Below, one piece after another: positions 18,039-28,309 of a stretch of 64,000 nucleotides of DNA. Position 1 is the first letter of the stretch; each line of letters opens with the position of its first letter. Under the pieces are notes generated by a model that was not told where the DNA came from, searched no databases, and was given only the letters and a program-made list of their open reading frames with translations. The stretch spans positions 744,001 to 808,000 of the forward strand of contig NZ_CP016442.1 of assembly GCF_001742165.1 (NCBI RefSeq). The letters are read 5' to 3'. The DNA is from Burkholderia stabilis. GTDB taxonomy: Bacteria; Pseudomonadota; Gammaproteobacteria; Burkholderiales; Burkholderiaceae. The position numbers were made by a program, and so were the translations under genes.

Positions 18039-19291
18039 CACGCGTCCGTCATGTTCACCGCGTTCGCCACGTTCGCCGGCCCGGCCGCGTCGGGCTTGCG
18101 CACGTCGTACAGCGTGACCGGCAACGGCTGCCGCCACGTGTCGAAGCGGCCGAGCGGCTCGGCATGCGCGAGCGACACGCGCGTGAGCGTGCCGCCGTGC
18201 GCATCGCGCCACGCGGCGAGCGCCATCTCGCCCTGCAGCGTGACCGCGTTCGCGACGAGCCGGCCGCCGGGCTTCAACGACGCCCAGCAGGCGTCGAGCA
18301 CGCCGGCCGCCGTCGCACCGCCGCCGATGAAGATCGCGTCCGGCGCGGCGAGCCCCGCCAGCGCATCGGGCGCACGGCCCGCAACGAGTTGCAGGCCCGG
18401 CACGCCGAGCGCGTCACGATTGTGCTCGATAAAGCGCTGCCGCTCCGCGTGCGATTCGATCGCGATTGCCTGGCATGACGGATGCGCGCGCATCCACTCG
18501 ATACCGATCGAGCCGCTGCCGGCGCCGACGTCCCACAACAACTCGCCGGGCACGGGCGCGAGACGCCCGAGCGTCATCGCGCGCAGGTCGCGCTTGGTGA
18601 GCTGGCCGTCGTGACGGTATGCATCGTCGGGCAGGCCGGGCGTGAGTGCGCGGCGCGGCGCGTCGGGGCCGGCCTGGCAGTCGAGCGCGATCAGGTTGAG
18701 CGCGGCCGTTTCGCCGACGTTCCAGTCCTGCGCAAGGCCGTCGATACGCCGCTCGAGCGGGCCGCCGAGATGCTCGAACACGCTGATGCGCGTCGGCCCG
18801 AAGCCGCGCGCGGCGAGTTCGGCGGCGACCACGGCCGGCGTGCGGCCATCGGCGCTCAAAACGAACAGCCGCCGGCCCGGCAGCAGGTGTCGCGCGAGTG
18901 TCGCGAGCGGACGCCCGACGAGCGATACCGCGCCGATCTCCTGCAGCGCCCAGCCGAGCCGCGCGGCCGCGAGCGACAGCGACGACGGCGCGGGCAGCAC
19001 GCGCCATTCGTCGGGAGAAAGCGCGCGCGCGAGCGTCGCGCCGACGCCGAACAGCATCGGGTCGCCGCTCGCGAGCACGCACACGGGCGACGGGCGACGC
19101 GCCAGCACACCCGCCAGATCGAACGGCGACGGCCACGCTTCGCGCGCGGCCGGCAGCCGCGCGGGCAGCATGTCGAGATGCCGCTTCGCGCCGATCACGA
19201 GCGTCGCGTCGAGCAGCGCGCGGCGCGCGCTGCGTCCGAGCCCCGCGTAACCGTCGTCGCCGATGCCTACCACCGTCAGCCACGCCGTCAT
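18038..19291 (-). CDS. cobL: bifunctional precorrin-6B C5,15-methyltransferase/decarboxylase
   Basis: A 417-residue CbiE-CbiT fusion (CobL). The CbiE methylase half starts [19 protein letters not shown] and includes [17 protein letters not shown]. The CbiT half has the Rossmann motif [20 protein letters not shown] from about residue 255 and [17 protein letters not shown]. CobL adds methyls at C5 and C15 and removes the C12 acetate carboxyl. ATG 19291 was chosen over an upstream ATG near 19317 because the family begins at MTAWL. It is the first gene of the minus-strand cob operon and has no riboswitch in front. Confidence 0.95.
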   Translation of the reverse strand: MTAWLTVVGIGDDGYAGLGRSARRALLDATLVIGAKRHLDMLPARLPAAREAWPSPFDLAGVLARRPSPVCVLASGDPMLFGVGATLARALSPDEWRVLPAPSSLSLAAARLGWALQEIGAVSLVGRPLATLARHLLPGRRLFVLSADGRTPAVVAAELAARGFGPTRISVFEHLGGPLERRIDGLAQDWNVGETAALNLIALDCQAGPDAPRRALTPGLPDDAYRHDGQLTKRDLRAMTLGRLAPVPGELLWDVGAGSGSIGIEWMRAHPSCQAIAIESHAERQRFIEHNRDALGVPGLQLVAGRAPDALAGLAAPDAIFIGGGATAAGVLDACWASLKPGGRLVANAVTLQGEMALAAWRDAHGGTLTRVSLAHAEPLGRFDTWRQPLPVTLYDVRKPDAAGPANVANAVNMTDA

Positions 19292-19514
19292 GCATCCTTC
19301 CCCATCGTTCGGTTCCATCGTGTCGCCGTGCGGCCGTGAAAACGCCCGCGCAGTCGTCCGCATTGCGAAAGACGGCATGGTACCGTGTTCCATCCCGCGT
19401 TTCATCTGCCGGCCCGCCGGCGTCGAGGCACATTCCGCGCGTTTCGCGTGGCCCGCGCCGACCCGTTTTCCGGTCGCGAAGCGCCGTCGAAATCGGGTAT
19501 CCTACGGCCGTTCG

Positions 19515-19682
19515 TTCGCCGGTGCCCTTCGGGGCCGAAGAGGGAACACAGGGCGCACCGCGCGCCGCTGTGGCTGCCCCCGCAACTGTAGACAGCGAGC
19601 CGATCTCCCCCTCATGCCACTGGTTCGACCGGGAAGGCCGGGAGCCGGCGCCGACCTGTCAGCCAGGAGACCTGCCGGCCTG
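19515..19682 (+). ncRNA. cobalamin (AdoCbl) riboswitch upstream of cobG
   Basis: The aptamer core is easily read: GGTGCC near 19522, GAGGGAA at 19541, the B12 box-like CTGCCCCCGCAACTGTA at 19575-19591, GCCACTG at 19617, GGGAAGGC at 19632, and the closing AGCCAGGAGACCTGCC at 19662-19677. It points toward cobG on the plus strand. Binding of coenzyme B12 should shut down translation or transcription of cobG-cobH-cobI-cobJ. Confidence 0.95.
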
Positions 19683-19761
19683 AAAGTGCGTGCGTGCCAG
19701 TCGGCGTCGGGCGGGGTGTACCGATGCGTTGGCCGCGGCGCGACACTGCCCCGGTACCCCG

Positions 19762-21153
19762 TTGAGTTCCGCCCCCGTTTCGATTCCTGCATCGCCCGTC
19801 GCACGCCCGTCGGCCTGCCCGGGGCTCGTGCGCGTGGTCGCGGCCGCCGATGGCGGGCTGTGCCGGATCAAGCTGCCGGGCGGCCGGCTCGATGCGCGCC
19901 AGGCGCGCGCGATCGCCGCCGCCGCGCGCGCGTACGGCTCCGGTGCGATCGACGCGACCAATCGCGCGAATCTTCAGCTGCGCGGCATTCGGGAAGACGC
20001 GACCGACGCGCTGACGCGCGCGTTGCTCGATGCGGATCTTGGCCCGCGCGTCGACGCAACTGCCGATGCAGTCGCGCTCGCCGCGAGCGACGACGTCCGT
20101 AACGTGATGCTCAGCCCGCTCGCCGGGCACGACCCCGCCGCACTCGTCGACAGCCGCGCGCTCGCGATGCCGCTGCTCGACATGCTGGCGCGCGAGCCGC
20201 GCCGTGGCGAGCTGTCGCCGAAATTCTCGATCCAGCTCGACGGCGGCGAATCGGTCGCCGCGCTCGATCATCCGCACGACATCTGGCTGGCCGCGTGGCG
20301 CCGCGGCGACGGTGCGGTACGCATCGCGGCCGGGCTGGCCGGCTGCCCGCCGGTCGCGCCCGGCGACACGCCGGCTTCGGTCGACGTATCGCCCGATCAG
20401 AGCGTCGCGCTCGTTCGCGCGCTGCTGCTCGCGTTCCTCGATCTGGCGCCGGCCGATGTCACGCGGATGCGTGCACTGCTCACGACTTGCGGCGAACGCG
20501 CGTTGCTCGACCGTGCGCAGCATTACCTGCCCTTTCCGCTCGCGGCCGATCCGGCGCTCGCCGGTTGGCGGCGCATGCGCAGTGATCCGGCGCTGCGCTT
20601 CGGCACGCGCCCGTCGCTCGACGCGAGCCGTTGCAGCGTCGGTGCGCAATTCGCGCTCGGCCGGCTCGACGCAGCGCAACTGGAACGGCTCGCCAACCTG
20701 GCCGACACCGAAGGAAACGGCACGCTGTCGATGACGCCGTGGCAAGGCGTGTTCGTGCACGGCGTGCCGCACCATCGCGCACCGGTCGTGCTCGATGCGC
20801 TCGCGTCGCTCGGCCTCGTTTGCGCGTCGTCCGATCCGCTCGCCACGCTCGTCGCATGCACCGGCAGCGCGGGCTGCGCGAAAGCGCGCGCCGACACGAA
20901 ACACGACGCGCTCGCGCTGGCCGCGCGCATCGGCCATCCGGTCGACGTGCACCTGACCGGCTGCGAGCGCCATTGCGCGCTGCCGCATCCCGCGACGCAC
21001 ACGCTCGTCGCGGTGGCGCCCGCACACTACGACCTTTACCGGCGCGACACCGACGCGGGCCTCGGCGCCCCGCTCGCGCGCCATCTGACGATTGACCAGG
21101 CCGCAGTCCGATTGACGGACCCGCGGCACAGCCAGGACACCACCGATGCTTGA
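19762..21153 (+). CDS. cobG: precorrin-3B synthase (oxygen-dependent ring hydroxylase)
   Basis: A CobG protein of 463 residues if translation starts at TTG 19762 (LSSAPVSIPASPVARPSACP). The frame is open from a GTG at 19690, right after the riboswitch, but those 24 codons look like noise. CobG is a sulfite/nitrite reductase-like protein with 4Fe-4S and non-haem iron. It uses O2 to convert precorrin-3A to precorrin-3B. The cluster cysteines are visible as ACTGSAGC and TGCERHC in the last third. Two ferredoxin-like halves with ANLQLRGI and FVHGVPHH segments are present. Its presence shows an aerobic route. Confidence 0.9.
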   Translation: MSSAPVSIPASPVARPSACPGLVRVVAAADGGLCRIKLPGGRLDARQARAIAAAARAYGSGAIDATNRANLQLRGIREDATDALTRALLDADLGPRVDATADAVALAASDDVRNVMLSPLAGHDPAALVDSRALAMPLLDMLAREPRRGELSPKFSIQLDGGESVAALDHPHDIWLAAWRRGDGAVRIAAGLAGCPPVAPGDTPASVDVSPDQSVALVRALLLAFLDLAPADVTRMRALLTTCGERALLDRAQHYLPFPLAADPALAGWRRMRSDPALRFGTRPSLDASRCSVGAQFALGRLDAAQLERLANLADTEGNGTLSMTPWQGVFVHGVPHHRAPVVLDALASLGLVCASSDPLATLVACTGSAGCAKARADTKHDALALAARIGHPVDVHLTGCERHCALPHPATHTLVAVAPAHYDLYRRDTDAGLGAPLARHLTIDQAAVRLTDPRHSQDTTDA

Positions 21154-21772
21154 CTACATTCGCGACGGGCAGGAGATCTACCGCCAGTCGTTCGCGACGA
21201 TCCGCGCCGAGGCCGACCTGTCGCAGGTTCCGCCCGATCTCGAGAAACTCGCGGTGCGCGTGATCCACGCGTGCGGGATGGTCGACGTCGTCTACGACCT
21301 GCGTTTCTCGGCCGGCGCCGGCGCGGCGGGCCGCGCGGCGCTCGCAGCCGGCGCGCCGATCCTGTGCGATGCGAGGATGGTCGCCGAAGGCATCACGCGC
21401 GCGCGGCTGCCGGCAGACAACCGCGTGATCTGCACGCTCGGTGAGCCGGAGGTGCCCGACCTCGCGCGCCATCTCGGCAACACGCGCTCGGCCGCCGCAC
21501 TCGAACTGTGGCGCCCGCATCTCGCGGGCAGCGTCGTCGTGATCGGCAATGCGCCGACCGCGCTGTTCCATCTGCTCGACATGATCGACGCCGGCGCGCC
21601 GCGCCCCGCGCTGATCCTCGGGTTCCCGGTCGGCTTCATCGGCGCGGCCGAATCGAAGGCGATGCTCGACGCCGACAGCCGCGGCGTGCCGTACGTCGCG
21701 CTGCTCGGCCGGCGCGGCGGCAGCGCGATGGCCGCCGCCGCGGTCAACGCGCTCGCGACGGAGGTCGAATGA
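21146..21772 (+). CDS. cobH: precorrin-8X methylmutase
   Basis: A 208-residue CobH/CbiC. It moves the methyl group from C11 to C12 to form hydrogenobyrinic acid. Conserved pieces are [20 protein letters not shown] at the start, [11 protein letters not shown] (with the catalytic histidine) and [12 protein letters not shown]. The ATG overlaps the cobG stop by 8 bases and its TGA overlaps the cobI ATG, giving tight coupling in the riboswitch-led operon. Confidence 0.96.
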   Translation: MLDYIRDGQEIYRQSFATIRAEADLSQVPPDLEKLAVRVIHACGMVDVVYDLRFSAGAGAAGRAALAAGAPILCDARMVAEGITRARLPADNRVICTLGEPEVPDLARHLGNTRSAAALELWRPHLAGSVVVIGNAPTALFHLLDMIDAGAPRPALILGFPVGFIGAAESKAMLDADSRGVPYVALLGRRGGSAMAAAAVNALATEVE

Positions 21773-22503
21773 CGACCGCGCGCGGACGCCTGTTCGGGGT
21801 CGGCGTCGGCCCCGGCGACCCTGAACTGATGACGATCAAGGCGCTGCGCGTGCTGCAGGCGGCGCCCGTGGTCGCGTATTTCGTCGCGAAAGGCAAGAAA
21901 GGAAATGCGTACGGCATCGTCGAAGCGCACCTGCTCGACACGCAAACGCAACTGCCGCTCGTCTATCCGGTGACGACCGAGGCGCTGCCGCCGCCGCTGT
22001 GCTATGAGACGGTGATCGCCGACTTCTACGACACGGCCGCCGACATCGTCGCGGCGCACCTCGACGCGGGCCGCGACGTCGCGGTGATCTGCGAAGGCGA
22101 CCCGTTCTTCTACGGCTCGTACATGTACCTGCACGACCGCCTCGCGCCGCGCTACGACACCGAGGTCGTGCCGGGCGTGTGCGCGATGCTCGGCGGCACG
22201 GCCGTGCTCGGCCAGCCGCTCGTCTATCGCAACCAGAGCCTGTCGGTGCTGTCGGGCGTGCTGCCCGAGCACGAACTGCGCGCGCGGCTCGCGCAGGCCG
22301 ACGCGGCCGTCGTGATGAAGCTCGGACGCAATTTCGACAAGGTGCGGCGCGTGCTCGACGAACTCGGCCTCGCAAAGCGCGCGCTGTACGTCGAGCGCGC
22401 GACGATGGCGAGCCAGCGCATCGTGCCGCTCGACGAAGTCGATCCGATGGCGTCGCCGTATTTCTCGCTGCTCGTCGTGCCGGGGGAAAAATGGCAAGGA
22501 TGA
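21769..22503 (+). CDS. cobI: precorrin-2 C20-methyltransferase
   Basis: A 244-residue SAM methylase. The start [20 protein letters not shown] carries the family GVGPGDPEL motif, with [21 protein letters not shown] and [19 protein letters not shown] further on. It methylates precorrin-2 at C20. ATG 21769 overlaps the cobH stop by four bases. The frame is open upstream to 21508 but that is a shadow of cobH. Confidence 0.96.
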   Translation: MTTARGRLFGVGVGPGDPELMTIKALRVLQAAPVVAYFVAKGKKGNAYGIVEAHLLDTQTQLPLVYPVTTEALPPPLCYETVIADFYDTAADIVAAHLDAGRDVAVICEGDPFFYGSYMYLHDRLAPRYDTEVVPGVCAMLGGTAVLGQPLVYRNQSLSVLSGVLPEHELRARLAQADAAVVMKLGRNFDKVRRVLDELGLAKRALYVERATMASQRIVPLDEVDPMASPYFSLLVVPGEKWQG

Positions 22504-24209
22504 CGACCCCGCCCGCGATCGTGATTCTCGGCGCGGGCGCGCTCAACACCGCGCGGCGCATCCAGGCGCGGTATCCGGGCGCCCGCGTGCACGGGCTCGC
22601 GTCGCGCGTCGAGGCCGACGTGCCGTTCGACGAACTCGGCGCGCACCTGCGCGAGCTCTATGCGCGCGGCTTGCCGATCGTCGCGCTGTGCGCGGCCGGC
22701 ATCGTGATCCGCTGCATCGCGCCCGCACTCGCCGACAAGGGCGTCGAGCCGCCCGTGCTCGCGGTCGCGGAGGACGGTTCGGCCGTCGTGCCGCTGCTCG
22801 GCGGGCTCACGGGCGTCAACGTGATCGCGCGCGAAATTGCCGAATGCGTCGGCGTCGCGCCGGCGATCACGACGAGCGGCGAACTGCGCTTCGGCGCGTG
22901 CGTGCTCAATCCGCCCGAAGGGTATGCGCTTGCCGATCTCGCGCAGGGCAAGCGCTTTGTGTCCGACCTGCTCGCCGGCGCGCCGACGCGCATCGATGGC
23001 GCCGCACCGTGGCTCGACGACGTCGCGCTGCCGCGCGACGACGCGGCAGCGCATGCGATCCGCGTGACACCCGACGCATGGCGCGGCACGCGTGACGAAC
23101 TCGTGATCCATCCGCGCAGCGTGGTGATCGGCGTCGATGCGCATGCCGCGCAGGCCGACGAAGCGCTCGCCGCACGCATCGAAGCAGCGCTCGACGCGCA
23201 CGGCCTCGCACAACTGGCGCTCGCGGCCATCGTCGCGCCGGCGTCGATGATCGGTGCTGCGGCGCTGGAGGAAGCGGCGCACACGCTCGGCGTGCCGCTG
23301 CGTTTCGTCGATGTCGACAGCGACGCGAAAGCCGATGCGGCGACGCTGCTCGGCCGAGCGTTGCGTGTCGCACATACATTGCGCACGACGTCGAATGGCC
23401 TTGCATGCGCAGTCGCATCGCATCCGGTCGACCCTGCCGCGCTCGGCCGCGCGCGCGGCCGCCTGACGGTGCTCGGCCTCGGCCCGGGCGGCGCCGCGTG
23501 GCTCACGCCGGCCGCGCGCGCCGCGCTCGCGGAGGCGACCGACATCCTCGGTTATACGACCTACGTGAACATGGCCGGCCCGTTCCGCGACGACCAGCGC
23601 ATACACGGCACCGACAACCGCGAGGAGATGCAGCGCGCGCGCCATGCGTTCGAACTCGCGGCCGAAGGCCGGCGCGTCGCGGTCGTCTCGTCGGGCGACC
23701 CCGGCGTGTTCGCGATGGCCGCCGCCGTGCTCGAAGCGCTCGACGAGGCGCGCGACCCGCAATGGGCCGCGGTCGACCTGCGCGTGGAACCCGGCGTATC
23801 GGCGTCGCTAGCAACTGCCGCGCAGGCCGGCGCGCCGCTCGGCCACGATTTCTGCGCGATCTCGCTGTCGGACAATCTGAAACCGTGGGACGTGATCGAG
23901 ACGCGCCTGCGGCATGCGGCGCAGGCCGATCTCGTGATGGCGTTCTACAACCCGATTTCGCGTGCACGGCCGTGGCAGCTCGACCGCGCGCTCGACGTCG
24001 TGCGCGCGCACCGCGCAGCCGATACGGTCGTCGTGCTCGGCCGCGACATCGGCCGGCCGGGCGCGACGCTTGCGACGACGACGCTCGGCGCGCTGCGCAG
24101 CGATCAGGTGGACATGCGCACGATGGTGATCGTCGGTTCGTCGACGACGCGCCGTTTCGCGATCGGCAGCGGGCGCGAGTGGGTCTATACGCCGCGCTGG
24201 TATCGCTGA
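22500..24209 (+). CDS. cobJ: precorrin-3B C17-methyltransferase with N-terminal CbiG domain (CbiG-CobJ fusion)
   Basis: A 569-residue fusion. Residues about 1-310 are CbiG-like ([53 protein letters not shown]). The rest is CobJ/Cbi[55 protein letters not shown] and [12 protein letters not shown]. CobJ contracts the ring and methylates C17. CbiG opens the delta-lactone in the oxygen-independent route, where the ring-lactone chemistry differs, so its catalytic meaning next to CobG is uncertain. Start 22500 gives an ATGA overlap with cobI; ATG 22491 is an in-frame alternative with a GGGGGA ahead. The gene ends 7 bases before a MITE-like element. Confidence 0.93.
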   Translation: MTTPPAIVILGAGALNTARRIQARYPGARVHGLASRVEADVPFDELGAHLRELYARGLPIVALCAAGIVIRCIAPALADKGVEPPVLAVAEDGSAVVPLLGGLTGVNVIAREIAECVGVAPAITTSGELRFGACVLNPPEGYALADLAQGKRFVSDLLAGAPTRIDGAAPWLDDVALPRDDAAAHAIRVTPDAWRGTRDELVIHPRSVVIGVDAHAAQADEALAARIEAALDAHGLAQLALAAIVAPASMIGAAALEEAAHTLGVPLRFVDVDSDAKADAATLLGRALRVAHTLRTTSNGLACAVASHPVDPAALGRARGRLTVLGLGPGGAAWLTPAARAALAEATDILGYTTYVNMAGPFRDDQRIHGTDNREEMQRARHAFELAAEGRRVAVVSSGDPGVFAMAAAVLEALDEARDPQWAAVDLRVEPGVSASLATAAQAGAPLGHDFCAISLSDNLKPWDVIETRLRHAAQADLVMAFYNPISRARPWQLDRALDVVRAHRAADTVVVLGRDIGRPGATLATTTLGALRSDQVDMRTMVIVGSSTTRRFAIGSGREWVYTPRWYR

Positions 24210-24216
24210 ACGCGGA

Positions 24217-24404
24217 TAGGGCCTCTGGCTAATCACTGGCTCGCGAACGCGCTTTGCCGGCTGCAGCGCAAGAAGCAAGGAGCGTCGCTTGATCGAGCCA
24301 AACAAGCGACGCGCGACGCCGCAATGTGACGGGCAACGCACGCTCCCCTGTTTGGAAAAAAACCATTCGTGGGGCTGGTCCGTTATTAGCGTGAACAGGC
24401 CCTA
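24217..24404. repeat. MITE-like element with terminal inverted repeats
   Basis: A 188-base segment framed by TAGGGCCT at 24217 and its exact complement AGGCCCTA at 24397-24404. Beyond the 8 perfect bases both ends contain GGCTAAT / GCTAATAACGG-like similarity. It includes a perfect 10-bp hairpin (GCGTCGCTTG 24282-24291 with CAAGCGACGC 24303-24312). Base composition is less GC-rich than its neighbours and there is no coding frame. It looks like a small non-autonomous mobile element or dispersed repeat. The right end overlaps the last codons and stop of the leftward MFS gene. No target duplication was identified. Confidence 0.55.
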
Positions 24405-25591
24405 ACGCCGCGCGCGTCGGCGTGGCCCGCGCCGGCCGCGCTGCCGGTTCGCCAGAACCGAAACACGAGCACGCCGACGATGGCCTGTGCAACGATCACG
24501 AACGCGACGCAGCCGGCCCATCCCCAGCGGTGCCAGCCCGGCACCGGCAGGATCGAGCCGAGGCTGCCGCCGAAGTAATAGCAGGACAGGTAGATGCCGA
24601 TCGCGGTCGAGCGCGCGGTCGAGGCGGCCTGCGAGATGAACGTGTTCGCCGACGCCTGTTCGACGAACACGGCGGTCGAGCTGAGCGCGAGGCCGGCCAG
24701 GATCACCGGCACGCTGTCGGACAGCGTCAGCAGTGCGCCGCCGATCGCGAACGCGGCCGCGACGAGCCCCGGCATGCGCGGGCCGCGATGCCGCGCGATG
24801 CGCCCCGCGAGCGGCGTGACGACGACCGCCACCAGAAACACCGCGTAGATCGCGCCGATCTCGACCGTGCCGAACGCGAACGGCGCGCGCGCGAGCCGCA
24901 GGCCGACGAACGTGAACGTTGCGACCTGCGACGCGAGTACGCACGCGCCGATCGCGAACGACGCCAGCAGCGGGCCTCGCGTGACGATTCGCCACGACGG
25001 CCCTGCATCCGCATCGTCGCCGGCATGCCGCGCGATCGCGCCGGACGCCGGCAGGCTCGCATAAATCGCCGCGCCGGTGACGAGGCACAGCGCCGCGATG
25101 ACGTCGAACGCGTGCCGCCAGCCCCACATCGCCGTCATCAGGTTGGTCGCGAAGCGGCCTGCGAAACCGCCGAGCGTCGTGCCGGCGACGAACAGCGCGC
25201 TTATCTCCGCCGACGTGCCGCGATCGAAGCGTTCGCCGACATAGGCGATCGACAGCGCGAAGACGAACGGCATCACCAGCCCGGCGGCAAAGCGCGCGCC
25301 GAGAAACGACGCGAAACTCGCCGCATGCGCGGACCATACGACCGGCAGCGCGACCGCTATCGCCGCGAGCGAGATCGCGGTGCGCCGCTCGATGCGTGCG
25401 GCCAGCATGCCGACGAACGGCGCGATAATGGCGACGGCCGTCGTGGTTGCGCTCACGCCCTGCCCGGCGCGTTCCGCGCTGACGCCGAAGGCCGCGGCAA
25501 GTTCGTGCAGGATGCCCTGCGTCGAATAGAGATTGAGAAACGCGGCGAAACCGCAAAGAAAGAATGCAATGCGCGTGGTCCTGTCGTTCAT
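24386..25591 (-). CDS. MFS transporter (drug/arabinose efflux type)
   Basis: A 401-residue major facilitator with about 12 helices. ATG 25591 (MNDRTTRIAFFLCGFAAF) was chosen over an upstream in-frame ATG because GGCATCTCCGATG-like spacing and hydrophobic start fit better. Motifs include GILHELAAAFGVSAERAGQG and VGMLAARIERRTAI. The C-terminal residues GVRACSR and the stop fall inside the MITE-like element, so the original end of the protein has been replaced. It is divergent from a LysR gene 94 bases away, which probably controls it. Confidence 0.88.
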   Translation of the reverse strand: MNDRTTRIAFFLCGFAAFLNLYSTQGILHELAAAFGVSAERAGQGVSATTTAVAIIAPFVGMLAARIERRTAISLAAIAVALPVVWSAHAASFASFLGARFAAGLVMPFVFALSIAYVGERFDRGTSAEISALFVAGTTLGGFAGRFATNLMTAMWGWRHAFDVIAALCLVTGAAIYASLPASGAIARHAGDDADAGPSWRIVTRGPLLASFAIGACVLASQVATFTFVGLRLARAPFAFGTVEIGAIYAVFLVAVVVTPLAGRIARHRGPRMPGLVAAAFAIGGALLTLSDSVPVILAGLALSSTAVFVEQASANTFISQAASTARSTAIGIYLSCYYFGGSLGSILPVPGWHRWGWAGCVAFVIVAQAIVGVLVFRFWRTGSAAGAGHADARGVRACSR

Positions 25592-25685
25592 CGGAGATGC
25601 CTTGTCGTCGATGCCGACAGTCTGACGAGCGCGCCACGCGCACGCCAATACCGTTTTCGCCTTCATTGATACCGGAACGACAACA

Positions 25686-26588
25686 ATGCTCGACCTGCGC
25701 CGCCTCCGCTATTTCGTGGTCGTCGCCGACGAACTGCACTTCGGCCATGCAGCCTTGCGCCTGCGCGTCGCGCAGCCGCCGCTGACGCGCCATATCGCCG
25801 CGCTGGAAACCGAACTCGGCGTGCGGCTGTTCGAGCGCTCGACGCGCGCGGTGCGGCTGACGACGGAAGGCGCGCTGTTCCTCGAGCATGCGCGCAACGT
25901 CGTCAGCGCGGCCGCCGAGGCCGAGGCGAGCGCGCGCAAGATCGCGCAAGGCATCGCCGGGCGCATCGTGATCGGTTATGCGAGCGCGATCCCGATGTCC
26001 GACACGTTTCCGGACGTCATCCGCGTCGCGAGCCGCACGATGCCCGACGTCGAGCTCGCATTCCGTGAAGCGGCGACCGCCAGCCAGCGCCAGCAGATCG
26101 CGGACGGCACGATGGACATCGGCTTCGGCTGGGCGTGGGACGGCGCGCCCGGCGTGCCGGTCGCGTCGCTCGTCGTGTCGCGCGAACCGCTCGTCGCGGC
26201 CGTGCCGGCCGGGAATCCGCTCGCGGGCCGCGCGCGCATCGACGTCGCCGAACTCGCCAACGAGACCTTCGTCACCTTTCCGCCCGGTTACGGTTCGGCG
26301 CTGACCGCCGCGCTGGACGATCTGTGCGCGCAAGCCGGTTTCGCGCCGTGCATCGGGGCGACCGCATCGCAGATCACGACGCTCGTGTCGCTGGTGGCCG
26401 CCGAGCGCGGCATCGCGATCGTGCCGGGGTTCACCGCGACGCTGCAACGCGCGGGCGTCGTCTACGTGCCGCTCGCCGGTGCGCGCGCGGTCGAGCAGAT
26501 CGTGTCGTGGAGCGAGCCGTTTTCGTCGGCATGCGTCGAACGCTTCGTCGCGTTGGCGCGCTCGCTTGTGCAGCCTGCATCGGAATAA
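25686..26588 (+). CDS. LysR-family transcriptional regulator
   Basis: A 300-residue LTTR. The N-terminal winged helix is MLDLRRLRYFVVVADELHFG, AQPPLTRHIAALETELGVRL, FERSTRAVRLTTEG. The rest is the periplasmic-binding-like effector domain (VIGYASAIPMSDTFPDV). The sequence is of the BenM/CatM-like subgroup by its AQPPLTRHI helix. It is divergent from the MFS gene, the usual layout for an LTTR and its target. Effector unknown. Confidence 0.94.
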   Translation: MLDLRRLRYFVVVADELHFGHAALRLRVAQPPLTRHIAALETELGVRLFERSTRAVRLTTEGALFLEHARNVVSAAAEAEASARKIAQGIAGRIVIGYASAIPMSDTFPDVIRVASRTMPDVELAFREAATASQRQQIADGTMDIGFGWAWDGAPGVPVASLVVSREPLVAAVPAGNPLAGRARIDVAELANETFVTFPPGYGSALTAALDDLCAQAGFAPCIGATASQITTLVSLVAAERGIAIVPGFTATLQRAGVVYVPLAGARAVEQIVSWSEPFSSACVERFVALARSLVQPASE

Positions 26589-26840
26589 GCGACGCACGTC
26601 GGGCTTCAAGCGCCCAATCAGGCGTAGCCGGAAAAATCGCCCGCGCGATGCGTTGCGCAACGCTGTCGAATCGGCAAGATCGTTACGTATCGGGAATCAA
26701 ATAACAAAAAGAACTCCTGACTATTCACTATTCGACGCGAATCCTCCAAGATGGGCACGCCGCCGGCCGGGCATGCCCGGTCGCCCGCCCGGCGGCGATA
26801 CGCGGGCCAGCGTATCCCTCTTCCACTTGGAGAACACAGA

Positions 26841-28196
26841 ATGAACAACAATGTGTTGCCGCGTTTCATCCCGCGTGCGCTCGCCGCGGGTTGTCTGCTC
26901 GCTGCCGCGAGCGTGTCCCAGGGCGCCGGCGTCTACGCGCCCTATGTCGACGTGACGCTCTATCCGACGCCGCTCGTCGACCAGATCGGCGTGACGCAAG
27001 GCATCCAGCAGTTCACGCTCGCGTTCGTGGTCGCGGGCACCGGCTGTGCGCCATCGTGGGGCGGCGTGCAGCCGATCGGCAACGGCGCGAGCGGCGGCCT
27101 GCTCACCGCGCTGTCGACGTCGATCGCGAGCTACCGTGCGAAAGGCGGCGACGTGGCCGTGTCGTTCGGCGGCGCGAACGGCACGCCGCTGATGCAGGCG
27201 TGCTCGACGGTTCCCGCGCTGAAAGCGGCGTACCAGACCGTGATCGATACGTACGGGATCACGCACGTCGACTTCGACATCGAAGGCGCGTCGCAGCAGG
27301 ACACGGCCGCGGTCGCGCGCAACTTCCAGGCCGTCGCGCAGTTGCAGTCCGACTACGCGGCGAAGGGCAAGCCGCTGCACGTCACGCTGACGCTGCCGAC
27401 GATGCCGACCGGGCTCACGCAGGACGGCGTGAACGTCGTGAACGCGGCGATCGCGAACAAGACGACCTTCGACGCGGTGAACCTGATGACGATGGACTAT
27501 GGCCCCGCGAACATCGACATGGGCGCGGCCGCGATCAGCGCCGCGCAGGCGCTGTATTCGCAGCTCGACACGGCGTTCAAGTCGGCGGGCCAGCCGAAGA
27601 CCGGCGCGCAGCTCTGGCAGATGGTCGGCGTCACGCCGATGATCGGTGCGAACGACGTGCAGGGCGAGACCTTCACGCTCGCGAACGCGCAAAGCGTGCT
27701 GAACGCGGCAGTCGCCAACGGCTACGGGTTCTTCGGCAACTGGTCGGTCGGCCGCGACCAGCCGTGCCCGAACAACGGCGCGTATGCGTCGCCGACCTGC
27801 TCGGGCGTCGCGCAACAGCCGTACGCATTCGCGTCGATCTTCCGCAAGCTCGACGGCAAATGGGGCACGGGCGTCACGCAGGACCCGAACTACGGCGGTG
27901 GTTCGAACGGCGGCACGCCGCAGCCGGGCGCGCCCTGGTCGGCCGGCCAGGTCTATACGGCCGGCGCGACGGTGACCTATCAGGGCACCACGTATCAGGC
28001 TCAATGGTGGACGCAGGGCGACGTGCCCGGCCAGGCCGCCGTGTGGAAACCGGTCGGCGGCGGCTCGCCCGTGTGGTCGGCCACGACCGCCTACCCGGGC
28101 GGCACGTGCGTGATGTACCAGGGCGCGAAATACTGCGCGAAATGGTGGACGCAGGGCGACAACCCGAGCGCGGGCGGCGTGTGGGTGAAGTCGTGA
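26841..28196 (+). CDS. secreted GH18 chitinase with two CBM5/12 chitin-binding modules
   Basis: A 451-residue secreted glycosidase. ATG 26841 opens a signal peptide (MNNNVLPRFIPRALAAGCLL, cut near SQGAG). The GH18 barrel runs to about residue 350. Its catalytic motif is DFDIE at 144-148, a DxDxE form with the acid E148. Two tandem carbohydrate-binding modules follow a GGGSNGG linker: each has W-x6-Y-x-A/G-G and the repeated WWTQGD motif, spaced about 50 residues. They bind chitin and help degrade it outside the cell. The gene stands alone between a LysR gene and the convergent IclR gene. GAACACAGA precedes the ATG as a weak binding site. Confidence 0.92.
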   Translation: MNNNVLPRFIPRALAAGCLLAAASVSQGAGVYAPYVDVTLYPTPLVDQIGVTQGIQQFTLAFVVAGTGCAPSWGGVQPIGNGASGGLLTALSTSIASYRAKGGDVAVSFGGANGTPLMQACSTVPALKAAYQTVIDTYGITHVDFDIEGASQQDTAAVARNFQAVAQLQSDYAAKGKPLHVTLTLPTMPTGLTQDGVNVVNAAIANKTTFDAVNLMTMDYGPANIDMGAAAISAAQALYSQLDTAFKSAGQPKTGAQLWQMVGVTPMIGANDVQGETFTLANAQSVLNAAVANGYGFFGNWSVGRDQPCPNNGAYASPTCSGVAQQPYAFASIFRKLDGKWGTGVTQDPNYGGGSNGGTPQPGAPWSAGQVYTAGATVTYQGTTYQAQWWTQGDVPGQAAVWKPVGGGSPVWSATTAYPGGTCVMYQGAKYCAKWWTQGDNPSAGGVWVKS

Positions 28197-28224
28197 CGTC
28201 GACGCGCACCGGCGCGTGATGCGC

Positions 28225-28274
28225 GGCGGGCCGTTTCCGGCGCGGCAGGATCGCACGCCGGCGGACGGCCCGCC
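28225..28274. terminator. inverted repeat between convergent chitinase and IclR genes
   Basis: A perfect 10-bp repeat, GGCGGGCCGT at 28225 and ACGGCCCGCC at 28265, with a second hairpin GGCCCGC-CTT-GCGGGCC at 28268-28284 overlapping the right arm. It sits between the two convergent stop codons and may end transcription from both sides. There is no T-run. Confidence 0.45.
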
Positions 28275-28309
28275 TTGCGGGCCCGCTGCCGGCAGTCGGG
28301 ACGAGCGCC

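Noticed and set aside
19292..19514. Possible second cobalamin riboswitch on the minus strand for cbiET
   Set aside because: None of the conserved aptamer blocks is present on the minus strand here; only the plus-strand aptamer begins at about 19515.
19690..19761. GTG 19690 as cobG start
   Set aside because: The extra 24 residues are unlike CobG and overlap the riboswitch end; kept only as an alternative.
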